Positions 18,321 to 29,838 of a stretch of 64,000 nt of DNA are shown piece after piece. Location of the stretch: positions 8,133 to 72,132 of the forward strand of contig CAVQVM010000003.1 in the NCBI GenBank assembly GCA_963717085.1. The letters run 5' to 3'. A program made the translations under genes and the position numbers. The notes beneath the pieces are model-generated. The model did not search any database and was not told the DNA's origin. It saw only the letters and a program-made list of their open reading frames with translations. The DNA comes from DASQUK01 sp963717085 (lineage in GTDB: Bacteria; Actinomycetota; Acidimicrobiia; Acidimicrobiales; VFJN01). How positions within the stretch are numbered: position 1 is the first letter of the stretch; every line of letters begins with the position of its first letter.

Positions 18321-19121
18321 GTGACGGCCGTGACCGAACGATCCCCCGCCCTCACCTACACCTCGTACCTGGCGCTCGACGACGTCCTCGGGGCGCAGCA
18401 CCCGCGCTCGGACGAGCACGACGAGATGCTCTTCATCGTCATCCACCAGGTGTACGAGCTCTGGTTCAAGCAGCTGCTCCACGAGCTCGCGCACCTGCAG
18501 CGCCGGCTCGAGGACGGCGACACCCCGCACGCGCTGACCACCCTGAAGCGCGTCCTCACGATCCTCAAGGTGGCGGTCGCACAGATCGACGTGCTCGAGA
18601 CGATGACGCCCCGCCAGTTCCTGGGCTTCCGCAGTCGGCTCGAGGCCGCCAGCGGTTTCCAGTCGGCCCAGTTCCGCGAGCTCGAGGCGGTGCTCGGCCG
18701 GCGCGATCCCCGGGTCTTCGAGCACTACGACGAGCCGAGCGACGCCCGCACGCGCATCGCCGCGGCGATGGCCGGGCCGTCGTTGTTCGACTCGTTCCTG
18801 CGCTACCTGGCCGCCCAGGGATACAGCGTTCCCGCCGGCGCACTCGCGCGAGACGTCTCCCGACCGCTCGAGCCCAGTGCCGCAGTCCAAGGGGTGCTGC
18901 TCGCGGTCTACCGCGATGACGGCGAGCCGTCACAGGTCGCCGAGCGGCTGGTCGACCTCGACGAGGGCATACAGGAGTGGCGCTACCGCCACGTCAAGAT
19001 GGTCGAGCGGACGATCGGCTCCAAGCCGGGTACCGGCGGATCGCCGGGCGTGTCGTACCTTCGGACGACCCTCTCGAGGCCGATGTTCCCCGACCTGTGG
19101 GCCATCCGGAGCGAGCTGTGA
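18321..19121 (+). CDS. kynA: Tryptophan 2,3-dioxygenase
   Basis: Heme enzyme opening the indole ring of L-tryptophan to give N-formylkynurenine, the first step of the kynurenine pathway. Family segments are YLALDDVLGAQHP, HDEMLFIVIHQVYELWFKQL (distal His and substrate pocket), FLGFRSRLEAASGFQS, the proximal heme His in WRYRHVKMVER, and the GTGGSPG substrate loop. The start is GTG at 18321 or 18330, giving 263-266 residues, close to the family length. The TGA overlaps the kynureninase GTG, so the two steps are co-translated. Confidence 0.93.
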   Translation: MTAVTERSPALTYTSYLALDDVLGAQHPRSDEHDEMLFIVIHQVYELWFKQLLHELAHLQRRLEDGDTPHALTTLKRVLTILKVAVAQIDVLETMTPRQFLGFRSRLEAASGFQSAQFRELEAVLGRRDPRVFEHYDEPSDARTRIAAAMAGPSLFDSFLRYLAAQGYSVPAGALARDVSRPLEPSAAVQGVLLAVYRDDGEPSQVAERLVDLDEGIQEWRYRHVKMVERTIGSKPGTGGSPGVSYLRTTLSRPMFPDLWAIRSEL

Positions 19122-20362
19122 TCACGCTCCCCGATCTCGCGCGCACTCCCAACGCCCTTGCCCCGCACTACTCCCGCTTCCGCGTGGCCGACAGGCTGCT
19201 GCTCACGGGGCACTCCCATCAGGCCTGGCCCGACGTGGCACGAGAAGCGCAGCTGGAGGCATACGACGACGCGGCCGAGCTGGTGGACCGCAAGTGGGAC
19301 CGCGCTTTCGACCGGGCCGACGACGTCCGCGCCGGGTTCCGCCGTCTGCTCTCCGACCCCGGCGCTGCCATCGCGCTCGGTGCCAGCACGCACGACGTCG
19401 TGGTTCGGTTCCTGTCGGCCCTCGACCTCACGGGCCGCCGACGCCGGCTGGTGACGTCGACCGGCGAGTTCCACACCCTGCGGCGACAGCTCGCGCGGCT
19501 GGCGGAGGCGGGCGTCGAGGTCGAGTGGGTGGTCGCGGAACCGGCCGCGTCCCTTGCCGAACGGATGGCCGACGCGGTCGACGAACGGACGGCGACCGTG
19601 CTCGTGTCGGCGGTGTTGTTCGAGACGGCGCGCGTGGTCCCCCATCTGGGCGGCCTCGCCGCCGCGTGCCGGCGCACCGGCGCGGAGCTGCTCGTGGACG
19701 CATACCACGCCCTCGGCGTCGTGCCCTTCCCGGTACACGATCTCGGCCTGGGGAACGCCTGGGTCGTTGGCGGCGGCTACAAGTACCTGCAGCTCGGCGA
19801 GGGCAACTGCTTCCTCCGCCTGCCGGCCCACGCTGACGGGCTCCGTCCGGTCGTGACCGGGTGGTACGCCGACTTCGACACCCTGCCCGGCCAGGTCCGT
19901 CCGGATCCGGTCGCCTACGGCCCGGGCGGGCAGCGCTTCGCGGGCGCCACCTACGACCCCACGAGCCACTACCGGGCGGCCCGGGTGTTCGGCTTCTTCG
20001 ACGAGCAGCGGCTGACACCTGACCTCCTCCACCGCTCGTACCGGCACCAGCTCGAGGTGCTGATGCGGGCGTTCGACGAGCTGGGCGTGCCGGACGAGGT
20101 GATCACGCGCGACCGCGCCACCCCGTTGTCCGGACTCGGCGGGTTCCTGGCGCTGCGCACGCCCGATGCGGCCGCGCTGCAGGCGGCGCTGCGGGACCGC
20201 GGCGTCAGCGCCGACTCGAGGGGCCAGACCTTACGGTTCGGCCCGGCGCCCTATCTGTCCGACGGCCAGCTCGAGGCGGCGATCGGCATCCTCGGGGATG
20301 TCGTTGGGTCCCGTCACAGGTCTCGGAGTAGCGGAGCTCGACCGGGCCCCAACCCTCAGTGA
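19118..20362 (+). CDS. kynU: Kynureninase
   Basis: PLP-dependent fold-type I hydrolase that cleaves kynurenine to anthranilate and alanine. The 414-residue product has LTGHSHQAWPDVAREAQLEA near the N-terminus, ALGASTHDVVVRFLSAL, the PLP-Asp in LLVDAYHALGVVP, and the Schiff-base Lys in VGGGYKYLQLGEGNCF. The GTG start at 19118 overlaps the kynA stop (GTGA). No separate formylkynurenine formamidase gene lies next to the pair; that step must be provided elsewhere. Confidence 0.9.
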   Translation: MITLPDLARTPNALAPHYSRFRVADRLLLTGHSHQAWPDVAREAQLEAYDDAAELVDRKWDRAFDRADDVRAGFRRLLSDPGAAIALGASTHDVVVRFLSALDLTGRRRRLVTSTGEFHTLRRQLARLAEAGVEVEWVVAEPAASLAERMADAVDERTATVLVSAVLFETARVVPHLGGLAAACRRTGAELLVDAYHALGVVPFPVHDLGLGNAWVVGGGYKYLQLGEGNCFLRLPAHADGLRPVVTGWYADFDTLPGQVRPDPVAYGPGGQRFAGATYDPTSHYRAARVFGFFDEQRLTPDLLHRSYRHQLEVLMRAFDELGVPDEVITRDRATPLSGLGGFLALRTPDAAALQAALRDRGVSADSRGQTLRFGPAPYLSDGQLEAAIGILGDVVGSRHRSRSSGARPGPNPQ

Positions 20363-20367
20363 GGGTT
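20351..20367 (+). terminator. Hairpin at the end of kynU
   Basis: AACCCTC / GAGGGTT, a 7-bp perfect stem with a 3-nt loop, overlapping the kynU stop codon. No T-run follows. Confidence 0.45.
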
Positions 20368-20434
20368 GATTCCGCCGGCTACGGGTCCGCCATCAGCTCA
20401 CAGCCCGTGCGCGTGCGTCATCCGCGGAATCAAC
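20365..20434. terminator. Long inverted repeat between convergent kynU and acs
   Basis: GTTGATTCCGC (20365-20375) is exactly complementary to GCGGAATCAAC (20424-20434), an 11-bp stem around a 48-nt interior. It fills the space between two converging genes, so a bidirectional termination or anti-readthrough role is plausible. Confidence 0.45.
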
Positions 20435-20436
20435 GC

Positions 20437-22443
<2,007 letters not shown>

Positions 22444-22567
22444 CGCCTGTCCCCCTGGGTGTCTGGTCGTGGTGCCTGGTCGTTCGTGGCACCGGATGGC
22501 CCGACGAGCCTATCTGCCGTCGCTGGCGCGGTGGCCGGGCGGGCCTGGGCCGTGCCATGGTGCAGGG

Positions 22568-23287
22568 ATGGCGACCCCACCCACCCGGCCCGCGCTGACG
22601 AGGACGCGGGTCCTGCGGGCGGCGCTCGACCTGGTGGATCGCGAGGGCGTGGACGCCCTCACCATGCGCCGGCTGGGACGGGAGCTGGGCGTGGAGGCGA
22701 TGTCTCTGTACGGCTACGTCGAGAGCAAGGAAGACCTCGTCGAGGGCGTGGTCGAGCTGATCTTCGGCCAGATGCCGCTCGTCGTGCCGGGGCCCGAGCC
22801 CTGGCAGGAGCGCATCCGGCGGCATGCGGGCATCTACCGCACAGTGCTCCTGAGCCATCCCAACGCCGTCCGCCTGGTGGCCGGCCGGCCGCTGGTCACC
22901 GAGGGGACGGCGGCGTTCGTCGACTCGGCCATGCGCGAGCTCCGCGCCATCGGTCTCGACGTCGAGACCGCCGATCGGGTGCTGGGCGTGATCGCCAGCC
23001 TCACGCAGGGGCACGTGTCGGAACAGACCGGCGCTGGGCGGCGCACGTCGTCACCGGGAGAGGTGCTGGACCTGAGCCGCTTCCCCGACCTGGCCGAGAT
23101 CGAGAAGCTGGGCAGGATGACGCCGGCACGCTACGACGCCGAGTTCGAGCTGGGCCTCGACTTCATCGTCGCCGGCGTCGAAGGGCTCCTGGCGAATCAT
23201 GCGGCCACGCGAGAGGGAGGCGGGGCCGCGGGTGGCGCCGAGGATGTGGGGCCGCTGGAGGCGCCTAGCAGGCGCCTCCGGCGCTAG
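22568..23287 (+). CDS. TetR/AcrR-family regulator
   Basis: A 239-residue regulator with the N-terminal helix-turn-helix TRTRVLRAALDLVDREGVDA, LTMRRLGRELGVEAMSLYGY. The C-terminal domain resembles the TetR_C group of tetracycline-type repressors. ATG at 22568. The last 20 residues (from about 23230) are encoded by a copy of the dispersed hairpin repeat, so the original stop codon was probably replaced when the repeat arrived. It is divergent from acs over a 124-bp gap. Confidence 0.85.
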   Translation: MATPPTRPALTRTRVLRAALDLVDREGVDALTMRRLGRELGVEAMSLYGYVESKEDLVEGVVELIFGQMPLVVPGPEPWQERIRRHAGIYRTVLLSHPNAVRLVAGRPLVTEGTAAFVDSAMRELRAIGLDVETADRVLGVIASLTQGHVSEQTGAGRRTSSPGEVLDLSRFPDLAEIEKLGRMTPARYDAEFELGLDFIVAGVEGLLANHAATREGGGAAGGAEDVGPLEAPSRRLRR

Positions 23288-23375
23288 GGCCCAAGCGGCC
23301 CGGCGGCGAAGCCGCCAAGAGCGGGAATCACAGCGTCGGAGCCCCCATACCGGAGGGGACAGGACCCGCAGCCCC
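23230..23375. repeat. Dispersed hairpin repeat, copy R2
   Basis: Composite repeat with two hairpins. Hairpin 2 is GGAGGCGCC-TAGCA-GGCGCCTCC (23257-23279). Hairpin 1 is GGCGGC-GAA-GCCGCC (23302-23316) inside the frame GGCCC..AGCGGCCC..GAGCGGG. It overlaps the 3' ends of the converging TetR and midA genes. It matches 46840-46980 over most of its length. Confidence 0.8.
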
Positions 23376-24530
23376 GCCGGAAGTACCCCACTCGAGGACC
23401 CGGAAGCCGCCGAGGCCCGCCGGATCGAGCAGCGCATCCGACTCGCCGACCCGGCTGCGTGCCTTCATGGCGGCGAGGTCGCCGGCGTGGGCGCGCTCGC
23501 TCCACTCGGCGCGGCCCTCGGCGACCAGCTCGTCGATGCCCCAAGCACGCAACCAGTCGCCCTGGCTCCGATCGAGGAGCGGTCGTTTCACGGTCGCCAG
23601 CTGGTCGACCGCCACCTCGCAGGTGACGTCCTGCTCGCCCAGGTCTTCGAGCAAGCCGGCGCCGTGGCGGTGCCCGCGGTACGTCCTCACCCACTGGTCC
23701 TGGGGGCGGTCGGCGAGCCCGGCGGTGGTCGCGGCGTAGTCGATCACCACCATGCGACCTCCAGCACCCGCGACCGTCAAGGCGTCGCGCAACCAGGCCC
23801 TGGCCGCGTCCTGCAGCGGAACCCGCGCGCCGGCGACGGGGTCGGGCACCAGGCGGTCCAGGAGCTCGGCCCGTTCGTCGTCGAGCGGCACCAGCACCTG
23901 GACGAACCCGGCCGGGGGCGCCGGCCCCTGGGCCTCGCCGAGGTCCACGCGCACCTCCCACCACTCGCCGGCGCGGCGCTCGGCCAGGCCGAAGGGCAGG
24001 TTGTCGACCAGCTCGTTGGCCAGCACCACGGCTGGTCCGTTGACGCGGGGCAGCTCGCCGAGGCTGACGCAGATCGGCCCGCGCACCGCTTCCGGCACCG
24101 GCGCCTCGGTGTCGGGGTCGACCGGGGCGAAGGCGAGGGCCGGGTCCTCCAGGCGCAGGGTCTGCGCGTGCAGGCGCCGCTGCGCGGTCGAGCGCTCGAC
24201 CAAGACGTAGCGCAGCGCCGCCGCGCAGTCCGGGGCCGAGGCCAGCACGGCGCGGCACAGCGAGCCGGGGCCGGCGCCGGCGTCGACCACGACGAACGGG
24301 TCGGGAGATCCCATGTCCCGCCACCAGCCGTCGAGCGCCCGACCCACCACGGCGCCGAACAGCGGCCCCACCTCGGGGCTGGTGAGGAAGTCGCCCTGGC
24401 GGGCACCCGACCGGCCACCGGTCTCGTAGAACCCGCCGGCGGGGTCGTAGAGCGCGGCCTCGAGCACCCGCTCCAGCGGCCGCGGCCCGTGCCGGCGGAT
24501 CTCCGCGGCGATGCGCTCGGCGACGGTCAC
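23328..24530 (-). CDS. MidA/NDUFAF7-type SAM-dependent methyltransferase
   Basis: A 400-residue member of the MidA family (DUF185). The SAM-binding core is VVVDAGAGPGSLCRAVLAS, preceded by the family N-terminus DPAGGFYETGGRSGARQGDF, and LANELVDNLPF is the family's substrate loop. The mitochondrial homologue NDUFAF7 methylates an Arg of the complex I 49-kDa subunit (NuoD homologue) and is needed for assembly. Here the gene starts (GTG 24530) only 19 bp after the nuoN stop of complex I operon 1, so it is almost certainly co-transcribed. A complex I maturation role is the natural inference. Its last codons run into repeat R2. Confidence 0.88.
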   Translation of the reverse strand: MTVAERIAAEIRRHGPRPLERVLEAALYDPAGGFYETGGRSGARQGDFLTSPEVGPLFGAVVGRALDGWWRDMGSPDPFVVVDAGAGPGSLCRAVLASAPDCAAALRYVLVERSTAQRRLHAQTLRLEDPALAFAPVDPDTEAPVPEAVRGPICVSLGELPRVNGPAVVLANELVDNLPFGLAERRAGEWWEVRVDLGEAQGPAPPAGFVQVLVPLDDERAELLDRLVPDPVAGARVPLQDAARAWLRDALTVAGAGGRMVVIDYAATTAGLADRPQDQWVRTYRGHRHGAGLLEDLGEQDVTCEVAVDQLATVKRPLLDRSQGDWLRAWGIDELVAEGRAEWSERAHAGDLAAMKARSRVGESDALLDPAGLGGFRVLEWGTSGGAAGPVPSGMGAPTL

Positions 24531-24549
24531 GGGCCCCCGCGAGGGTCCA

Positions 24550-26064
24550 CTAAGGGCCGATGTTCGCCACGAAGCTCGCCATGTCGCCGAGCTCGGTGGC
24601 CCACTGCGTGACGCCGAACACCAGCGTGAACACACCGGTGATGACGAGCGCCGCGGTGAGGGAGACCGGTACCCGCACCGGCGTCTTGTCGCCGCCGGGC
24701 GCCGGGTTCATCCACATCTCCTTGGCGATGTTGGCGTAGTACGCGAGCGCGATCACCGAGTTGACGGCCATGACCACCGCCAACGCGTAGGCCCAGCCGG
24801 TGTCGGCGTCGATCACCGCCCGGAACGCGACGAACTTCGCCAACCACCCGGCCAACGGCGGGATCCCGGCCAGCGAGAACAGGAAGAGTGACATCAACAC
24901 GGCCAGCGAGGGTGCGTATTCGAACAAGCCCCCGAAGCTGCTGACCTCGGCGCTGCCGGTCTTGCGGGCGACGGCCATCACCACCGTGAAGGCGCCCAGG
25001 TTCATGGCCGCGTAGATCACCAGGTAGGTGACGATCGACGTGAGCGTGTCGTCGCCGATCTGGCCCACCACCGCCAGGGGCGCCAGCATGAACCCGGCCT
25101 GCGAGATCCCCGAATAGGCCAGCATCCGCACCACGTTCGTCTGGCGCAGGGCGACGACGTTGCCGATGGTCATCGATAGGACCGAGAGCACCCACATCAG
25201 GGGCCGGACCACGTCGGACCGCTCGGCGAAGCCGATGATCACCAGCTGGAGCAGGGCGACGAACCCCGCCGCCTTGGAGGACACCGACAGGAACGCGGTG
25301 ATCGGGGTGGGCGCACCCTCGTACGTGTCCGGCGCCCAGGTGTGGAAGGGCACGGCCGACACCTTGAACCCGAAGCCGGCGATGCAGAACACGATGGCCA
25401 GCGTGATCGCCGGGACACTCTCGGCGCCCGCGAGGCCGGCACCGATGTCGGACAGCTTGGTGCTGCCGGCCACGCCGTAGAGGAGCGACATGCCGTAGAG
25501 CAGGACCCCGGTGGCGAACACCCCCATCAGGTAGTACTTCGCGCCCGCCTCGTTGCCCTTCGGATCCCGCTTGCGCCAGCCCGCCAGCAGGTAGGCGGGG
25601 ATCGACAGCAGCTCCAGGGCGACGAAGATCGTGACGAGGTCACGGGCGGAGCCCATGACCGTCATGCCCAGGATCGAGGACAGCAACAGGAAGTAGTACT
25701 CCCCCTCGGCGTAGTCCCCCTCGGCGATGTAGTTGGTCGACTGGAGGACGGTGACGTAGCCGGCCACCAGGAACAGCGCCTTCACCACCAGCGCGAAGTT
25801 GTCGACCACGTAGGTGCCGCCGAACATCGAGCGGTCGGCCCCGTCGACGGCGAGCGTCAACACCGGGATCAGCGCCGCCAGCAACCCGAGCCCCGCCAGC
25901 GACGGCAGCAGCGCCTTGCGGCCTTCGGGGAGGAACAGGTCGGCGACGAGCACGATGCACAGCACGGCCGTGAGCACCAGCTCGGGGGCGAGCGCATGCC
26001 AGTCGATGACCGGCCGGACGAAGCCGCCGTCGTCCTGCGCCAGGAGGGCGAGCGAACCGAGCAT
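24550..26064 (-). CDS. nuoN: NADH-quinone oxidoreductase subunit N, operon 1
   Basis: One of three antiporter-like, proton-pumping membrane subunits of complex I. The 504 residues form about 14 membrane helices. The broken-helix signature WAPDTYEGAPTPITAFLSVS, with the downstream Lys of SKAAG, is present. It is the last nuo gene of operon 1, 49 bp after nuoM, and is followed by the MidA-type methyltransferase gene. Confidence 0.93.
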   Translation of the reverse strand: MLGSLALLAQDDGGFVRPVIDWHALAPELVLTAVLCIVLVADLFLPEGRKALLPSLAGLGLLAALIPVLTLAVDGADRSMFGGTYVVDNFALVVKALFLVAGYVTVLQSTNYIAEGDYAEGEYYFLLLSSILGMTVMGSARDLVTIFVALELLSIPAYLLAGWRKRDPKGNEAGAKYYLMGVFATGVLLYGMSLLYGVAGSTKLSDIGAGLAGAESVPAITLAIVFCIAGFGFKVSAVPFHTWAPDTYEGAPTPITAFLSVSSKAAGFVALLQLVIIGFAERSDVVRPLMWVLSVLSMTIGNVVALRQTNVVRMLAYSGISQAGFMLAPLAVVGQIGDDTLTSIVTYLVIYAAMNLGAFTVVMAVARKTGSAEVSSFGGLFEYAPSLAVLMSLFLFSLAGIPPLAGWLAKFVAFRAVIDADTGWAYALAVVMAVNSVIALAYYANIAKEMWMNPAPGGDKTPVRVPVSLTAALVITGVFTLVFGVTQWATELGDMASFVANIGP

Positions 26065-26113
26065 CAGCCGGCAGCCTCTCCCGCGGCGCGGGTGGTCGAG
26101 CGCGGACGCACGC

Positions 26114-27673
26114 TCAGCCCCCGACCGCCGACGCGACCATCTGTGCCACCGCGGTGAGCTGGTCGTCGGTCACGCGGAAGACCACGTTGGGGTAGATGCC
26201 GATCACGAGGATGAGGACCAGCATGGGCACCCAGGCGATCCACTCGGGCACCTGCACGTCGGGGATGTCGTCGTCCTCGAACTCCTCGGTGGGGACTCCG
26301 AAGGAGGTCCGCTGGTAGAGCCACAGCAGGTAGCCGGCGGCGAACACGGTCCCCAGGGCGGCGATCACCATGTAGACCCGGAACGTCACCGTGGACAGGC
26401 CGGCGCCCGGGTCGTAGGCGGACAGGATCGCCGGGAACTCGCCCCAGAAGCCGGCCAGCCCGGGCAGGCCCAGCGACGCCATGGCCGTGAACCCGAGGAT
26501 CCAGCCCATGCGGGGCGCCTTCACCAGGATGCCGCCCAGCCGGCGGATCTCCAGCGTGTGGTAGCGATCCTTCACCGACCCGGCCAGGAAGAAGAGCATG
26601 CCGGTGATGAGGCCGTGGGCGACCATGCCCATCACCGCAGCGTTGAGGCCGAAGTCGGTGAGCGTGGCGATGCCCAGCATGATGAAGCCCATGTGCGACA
26701 CCGACGAGAACGCGATGAGCCGTTTCATGTCGGTCTGCGCCAGGCACGCCAGGGCGCCGTAGATGATGCCGATCACCGCCAGCGCCCCGATGTAGGGCGC
26801 CCACTCCACGGCGGCCTCGGGCAGGATCGGCAGCGCCACCCGGATGAAGCCGTACGTGCCCAGCTTCAGCATGATGGCGGCCAGGATGACCGACCCGACC
26901 GTGGGGGCCTGCGTGTGGGCATCGGGCAGCCAGGTGTGGAACGGGAAGATCGGCACCTTGATGCCGAAGCCCATGAACATGCCGCCGAAGATGAGCACCT
27001 GTGTCGCCAGCGGAACGGCCTCGATGCCGGCGGCGGCGGGGTCAGAGATGTTCCGGGCCAGCTCAGGGATGGAGAAGGTCTCGCCGCCCACGAAGAACAG
27101 GGCCAGGAAGCTGATGATCATCAACGCCGAGCCGAACAGGGTGAACAGGAAGAACTTGATCGCCGCGTACTGGCGCTGCTCGGCGCCCCACACGCCGATC
27201 AGGAAGTACATCGGAAGGAGCACGACCTCGAAGAAGACGAAGAACAGGATGAGGTCCTGCGCCACGAACGTGCCGAGCAGGCCGGTCTGCAGCACCAGCA
27301 GCAGGATCAGGAACGGCTTGGGGTTGCGGGGCTCCGGGAAGTGGTTCCAGCTGTAGACGATGCACAGCGGCGTGATCAGCAGCGTGAGCGCGATGAGCGG
27401 CACCGACAGGCCGTCGATGCCGACGAAGTACCGGGCGTTGATCACGTCGATCCACGGCTTGTTGACGACGAACTGCAGCTCGGCGGTGCGGTCGTAGTCG
27501 AAGTTCGCCAGCACGGCGATGCCCATGCCGGCGCTGGCGAACACAGCGACCAGCGAGACCCACTTGTGGGCCTGCTCTTCGGCCTTGGGGATGAGCAGCA
27601 TCACCAGCGCGCCCGCCGCCGGCAGGAACACCATGAGGGTCAGGCCCCAGTCGGTCAGGAACTCATTGTTCAT
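26114..27673 (-). CDS. nuoM: NADH-quinone oxidoreductase subunit M, operon 1
   Basis: Antiporter-like proton-pumping subunit of complex I, 519 residues. The motif FHTWLPDAHTQAPTVGSVIL is intact, as is the Lys-containing AQTDMKRLIAFSSVSHMGF. ATG 27673 is preferred over an in-frame TTG at 27682. It starts 13 bp after the nuoL stop. Confidence 0.94.
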   Translation of the reverse strand: MNNEFLTDWGLTLMVFLPAAGALVMLLIPKAEEQAHKWVSLVAVFASAGMGIAVLANFDYDRTAELQFVVNKPWIDVINARYFVGIDGLSVPLIALTLLITPLCIVYSWNHFPEPRNPKPFLILLLVLQTGLLGTFVAQDLILFFVFFEVVLLPMYFLIGVWGAEQRQYAAIKFFLFTLFGSALMIISFLALFFVGGETFSIPELARNISDPAAAGIEAVPLATQVLIFGGMFMGFGIKVPIFPFHTWLPDAHTQAPTVGSVILAAIMLKLGTYGFIRVALPILPEAAVEWAPYIGALAVIGIIYGALACLAQTDMKRLIAFSSVSHMGFIMLGIATLTDFGLNAAVMGMVAHGLITGMLFFLAGSVKDRYHTLEIRRLGGILVKAPRMGWILGFTAMASLGLPGLAGFWGEFPAILSAYDPGAGLSTVTFRVYMVIAALGTVFAAGYLLWLYQRTSFGVPTEEFEDDDIPDVQVPEWIAWVPMLVLILVIGIYPNVVFRVTDDQLTAVAQMVASAVGG

Positions 27674-27686
27674 CGGGTTCAACCAA

Positions 27687-29831
27687 TCAGACGAAGACGA
27701 TGAAGGCGCCGGCGAACAGCGCGGCCGCCCCGAAGAGGAGGGCGCCGTACTGCTGCACCTTGCCCGACGTCAGCTGGCGGAAGACCTGGCCGCCGCTCTG
27801 GGCGGCGGTGGCGGAGCCGTTGACGGCCCCGTCGACGACCTGCTGGTCGACGTGCGCGTAGACCCAGCGGCCGCTGGCGGTGGCGAGCCGCCCGGCGCCG
27901 TTGACCACCCCGTCGATCACGTTCTGGTTGATCCAGTTGACGCCCCGGGCCACCGGGCCCTTGGTGCCGGCCGCGATCACATCGGTGTAGAGGTGGTCGA
28001 AGTAGTACTTGTTGACCAGCGTCGTGTAGCCCGCATGAGCCAGGGCGTTGCGCTCGGTGATCCCGCGGAGCGCGATCCGACCCGTGTACCAGGCGATCCC
28101 GAACCCGATGCCCAGCAAGGCGACCAGCGTGCTCACGATCGCGATGCCCCAGGAGAACTCGGGGTGGGCGAAGCCGGGGACGATGCTCGGGAAGTAGGCG
28201 CCGACCGGTTCGTAGTAGTGCTCGAACCGCAGCTCAACGCTGTCCGGGGCCAGCGCCGACGGCAGGTTGACCAGGCCGGCAAAGACGCCCAGGGTCGCCA
28301 GGATCCACAGGGGGACGACGATGCGCGGCCCCGACTCGTGGGGATGGCCATGACCGCGGAACTCGCCGAAGAAGGTGAGGTACACGCACCGCGTCATGTA
28401 GACGGCGGTCATGACGGCGCCGATGATGCCAACGACCATGAAGATCCGGTAGTTGCCGGCGCCGCCGAGCTGCGATGCGCCCGCCAGGATCTCGTCCTTC
28501 GACCAGAAGCCGGCCAACGGGAAGATGCCGATGAGCGCTCCGGTGGCGATGACGAACGTCTTGTAGGTCTGCGGCATCGCTTTGCGCAGGCCGCCCATCT
28601 CCCGCATGTCGAAGCTGTGGACGGAGTGGCTGACCGACCCGGAACCGAGGAAGAGGCAGGCCTTGAAGAACGCGTGGGTGAACAGGTGGAACAGCGCCGC
28701 CGTCCAGGCGCCCACGCCGAGGGCCATCACCATGTAGCCGAGCTGCGAGACCGTGGAGTAGGCGAGGACCCGCTTGATGTCGTACTGCACGAATGCCAGC
28801 CCCGCCCCACCCAACACGGTCACCCCGCCGACGAGCGCGAGCAGGTTGATGCTGGACGTGCCGATCGACAGGCCCTCCCAGAAGACCCCGTAGAGCCGGG
28901 AGACCATGTAGATGCCGGCCACGACCATCGTGGCGGCGTGGATGAGGGCAGACACCGGCGTGGGGCCGGCCATGGCGTCGGGGAGCCAGGTGTGCAGGAT
29001 GAACTGGCCCGACTTCGACATGACGGCGGCGATCAGCGAGCACGACGCCACCAGCAGCGCCAGGTGGCTGATGTCGCCGTTGAGCGCCTTGGTGTTGATG
29101 TCGACGATGTCGAAGGTCTGTCCCGCAGCGAAGAACAGGATGATCACGCCCACGATCAGCCCGATGTCGCCGACGCGGTTGGTGATGAACGCCTTGAGGG
29201 CGGCGTCGCTGTTGGCCTTCTCCTCCCACCAGTGGCCGATGAGCACGAAGGAGCAGACGCCGACAAGCTCCCAGCAGACCATGAGCTGCAGGGTGCTGCT
29301 CGACATGACCAGACCCAGCATCGACGCGGTGAACAGCGACAGGAACGCGAAGAAGTGGGTGTAGCGGCGATCGCCGGCCACGTAGTCGGTCGAGTAGACG
29401 TGGACCAGCAGCGAGACCAGCGTGACGACGATCAGCATCATCACGGCCGGGCCGTCGATGAGCGTCCCGACGTGAACCTCGCGCTCGCCGAACTGGAACC
29501 AGTCCCATTCGCGCGTCACCGGCTCGATCGGGGCGGGCTCCTCGGACTCCGTGGCGGGTTCCCCGTCCTGTTCCGGACTTGCGGCGGTTGGCGTTGCCGT
29601 TGCCTCGCTATCGGCCGCAAGTTCGGTGGTGATGGCCGGTGCTGCCTCGTGCTCCGCGTCGTTGACGTGCTGGAACCACTGCACCTGCGTCACGATCGCC
29701 AGCACGAACGCCGCACCCACGGCGGCGACGCCAAGCTCGCTGCCCTTGCGCGGGAGCCGCTTCCCGAACAGCAGGATCAGGAAGAACGAGACCGCGGGGA
29801 TGACGGGGATGATCCAGGCCTGCTCGAGCAC
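27687..29831 (-). CDS. nuoL: NADH-quinone oxidoreductase subunit L, operon 1
   Basis: The distal proton-pumping subunit of complex I, 714 residues including the long lateral-helix C-terminus. Signature LHTWLPDAMAGPTPVSALIH is intact. Between the first and second membrane helices (about residues 58-105) there is an extra Ala/Thr/Glu-rich hydrophilic loop not found in typical NuoL, nor in the NuoL of operon 2. Start GTG at 29831, 7 bp after nuoK. Confidence 0.94.
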   Translation of the reverse strand: MLEQAWIIPVIPAVSFFLILLFGKRLPRKGSELGVAAVGAAFVLAIVTQVQWFQHVNDAEHEAAPAITTELAADSEATATPTAASPEQDGEPATESEEPAPIEPVTREWDWFQFGEREVHVGTLIDGPAVMMLIVVTLVSLLVHVYSTDYVAGDRRYTHFFAFLSLFTASMLGLVMSSSTLQLMVCWELVGVCSFVLIGHWWEEKANSDAALKAFITNRVGDIGLIVGVIILFFAAGQTFDIVDINTKALNGDISHLALLVASCSLIAAVMSKSGQFILHTWLPDAMAGPTPVSALIHAATMVVAGIYMVSRLYGVFWEGLSIGTSSINLLALVGGVTVLGGAGLAFVQYDIKRVLAYSTVSQLGYMVMALGVGAWTAALFHLFTHAFFKACLFLGSGSVSHSVHSFDMREMGGLRKAMPQTYKTFVIATGALIGIFPLAGFWSKDEILAGASQLGGAGNYRIFMVVGIIGAVMTAVYMTRCVYLTFFGEFRGHGHPHESGPRIVVPLWILATLGVFAGLVNLPSALAPDSVELRFEHYYEPVGAYFPSIVPGFAHPEFSWGIAIVSTLVALLGIGFGIAWYTGRIALRGITERNALAHAGYTTLVNKYYFDHLYTDVIAAGTKGPVARGVNWINQNVIDGVVNGAGRLATASGRWVYAHVDQQVVDGAVNGSATAAQSGGQVFRQLTSGKVQQYGALLFGAAALFAGAFIVFV

Positions 29832-29838
29832 GCTGCGC

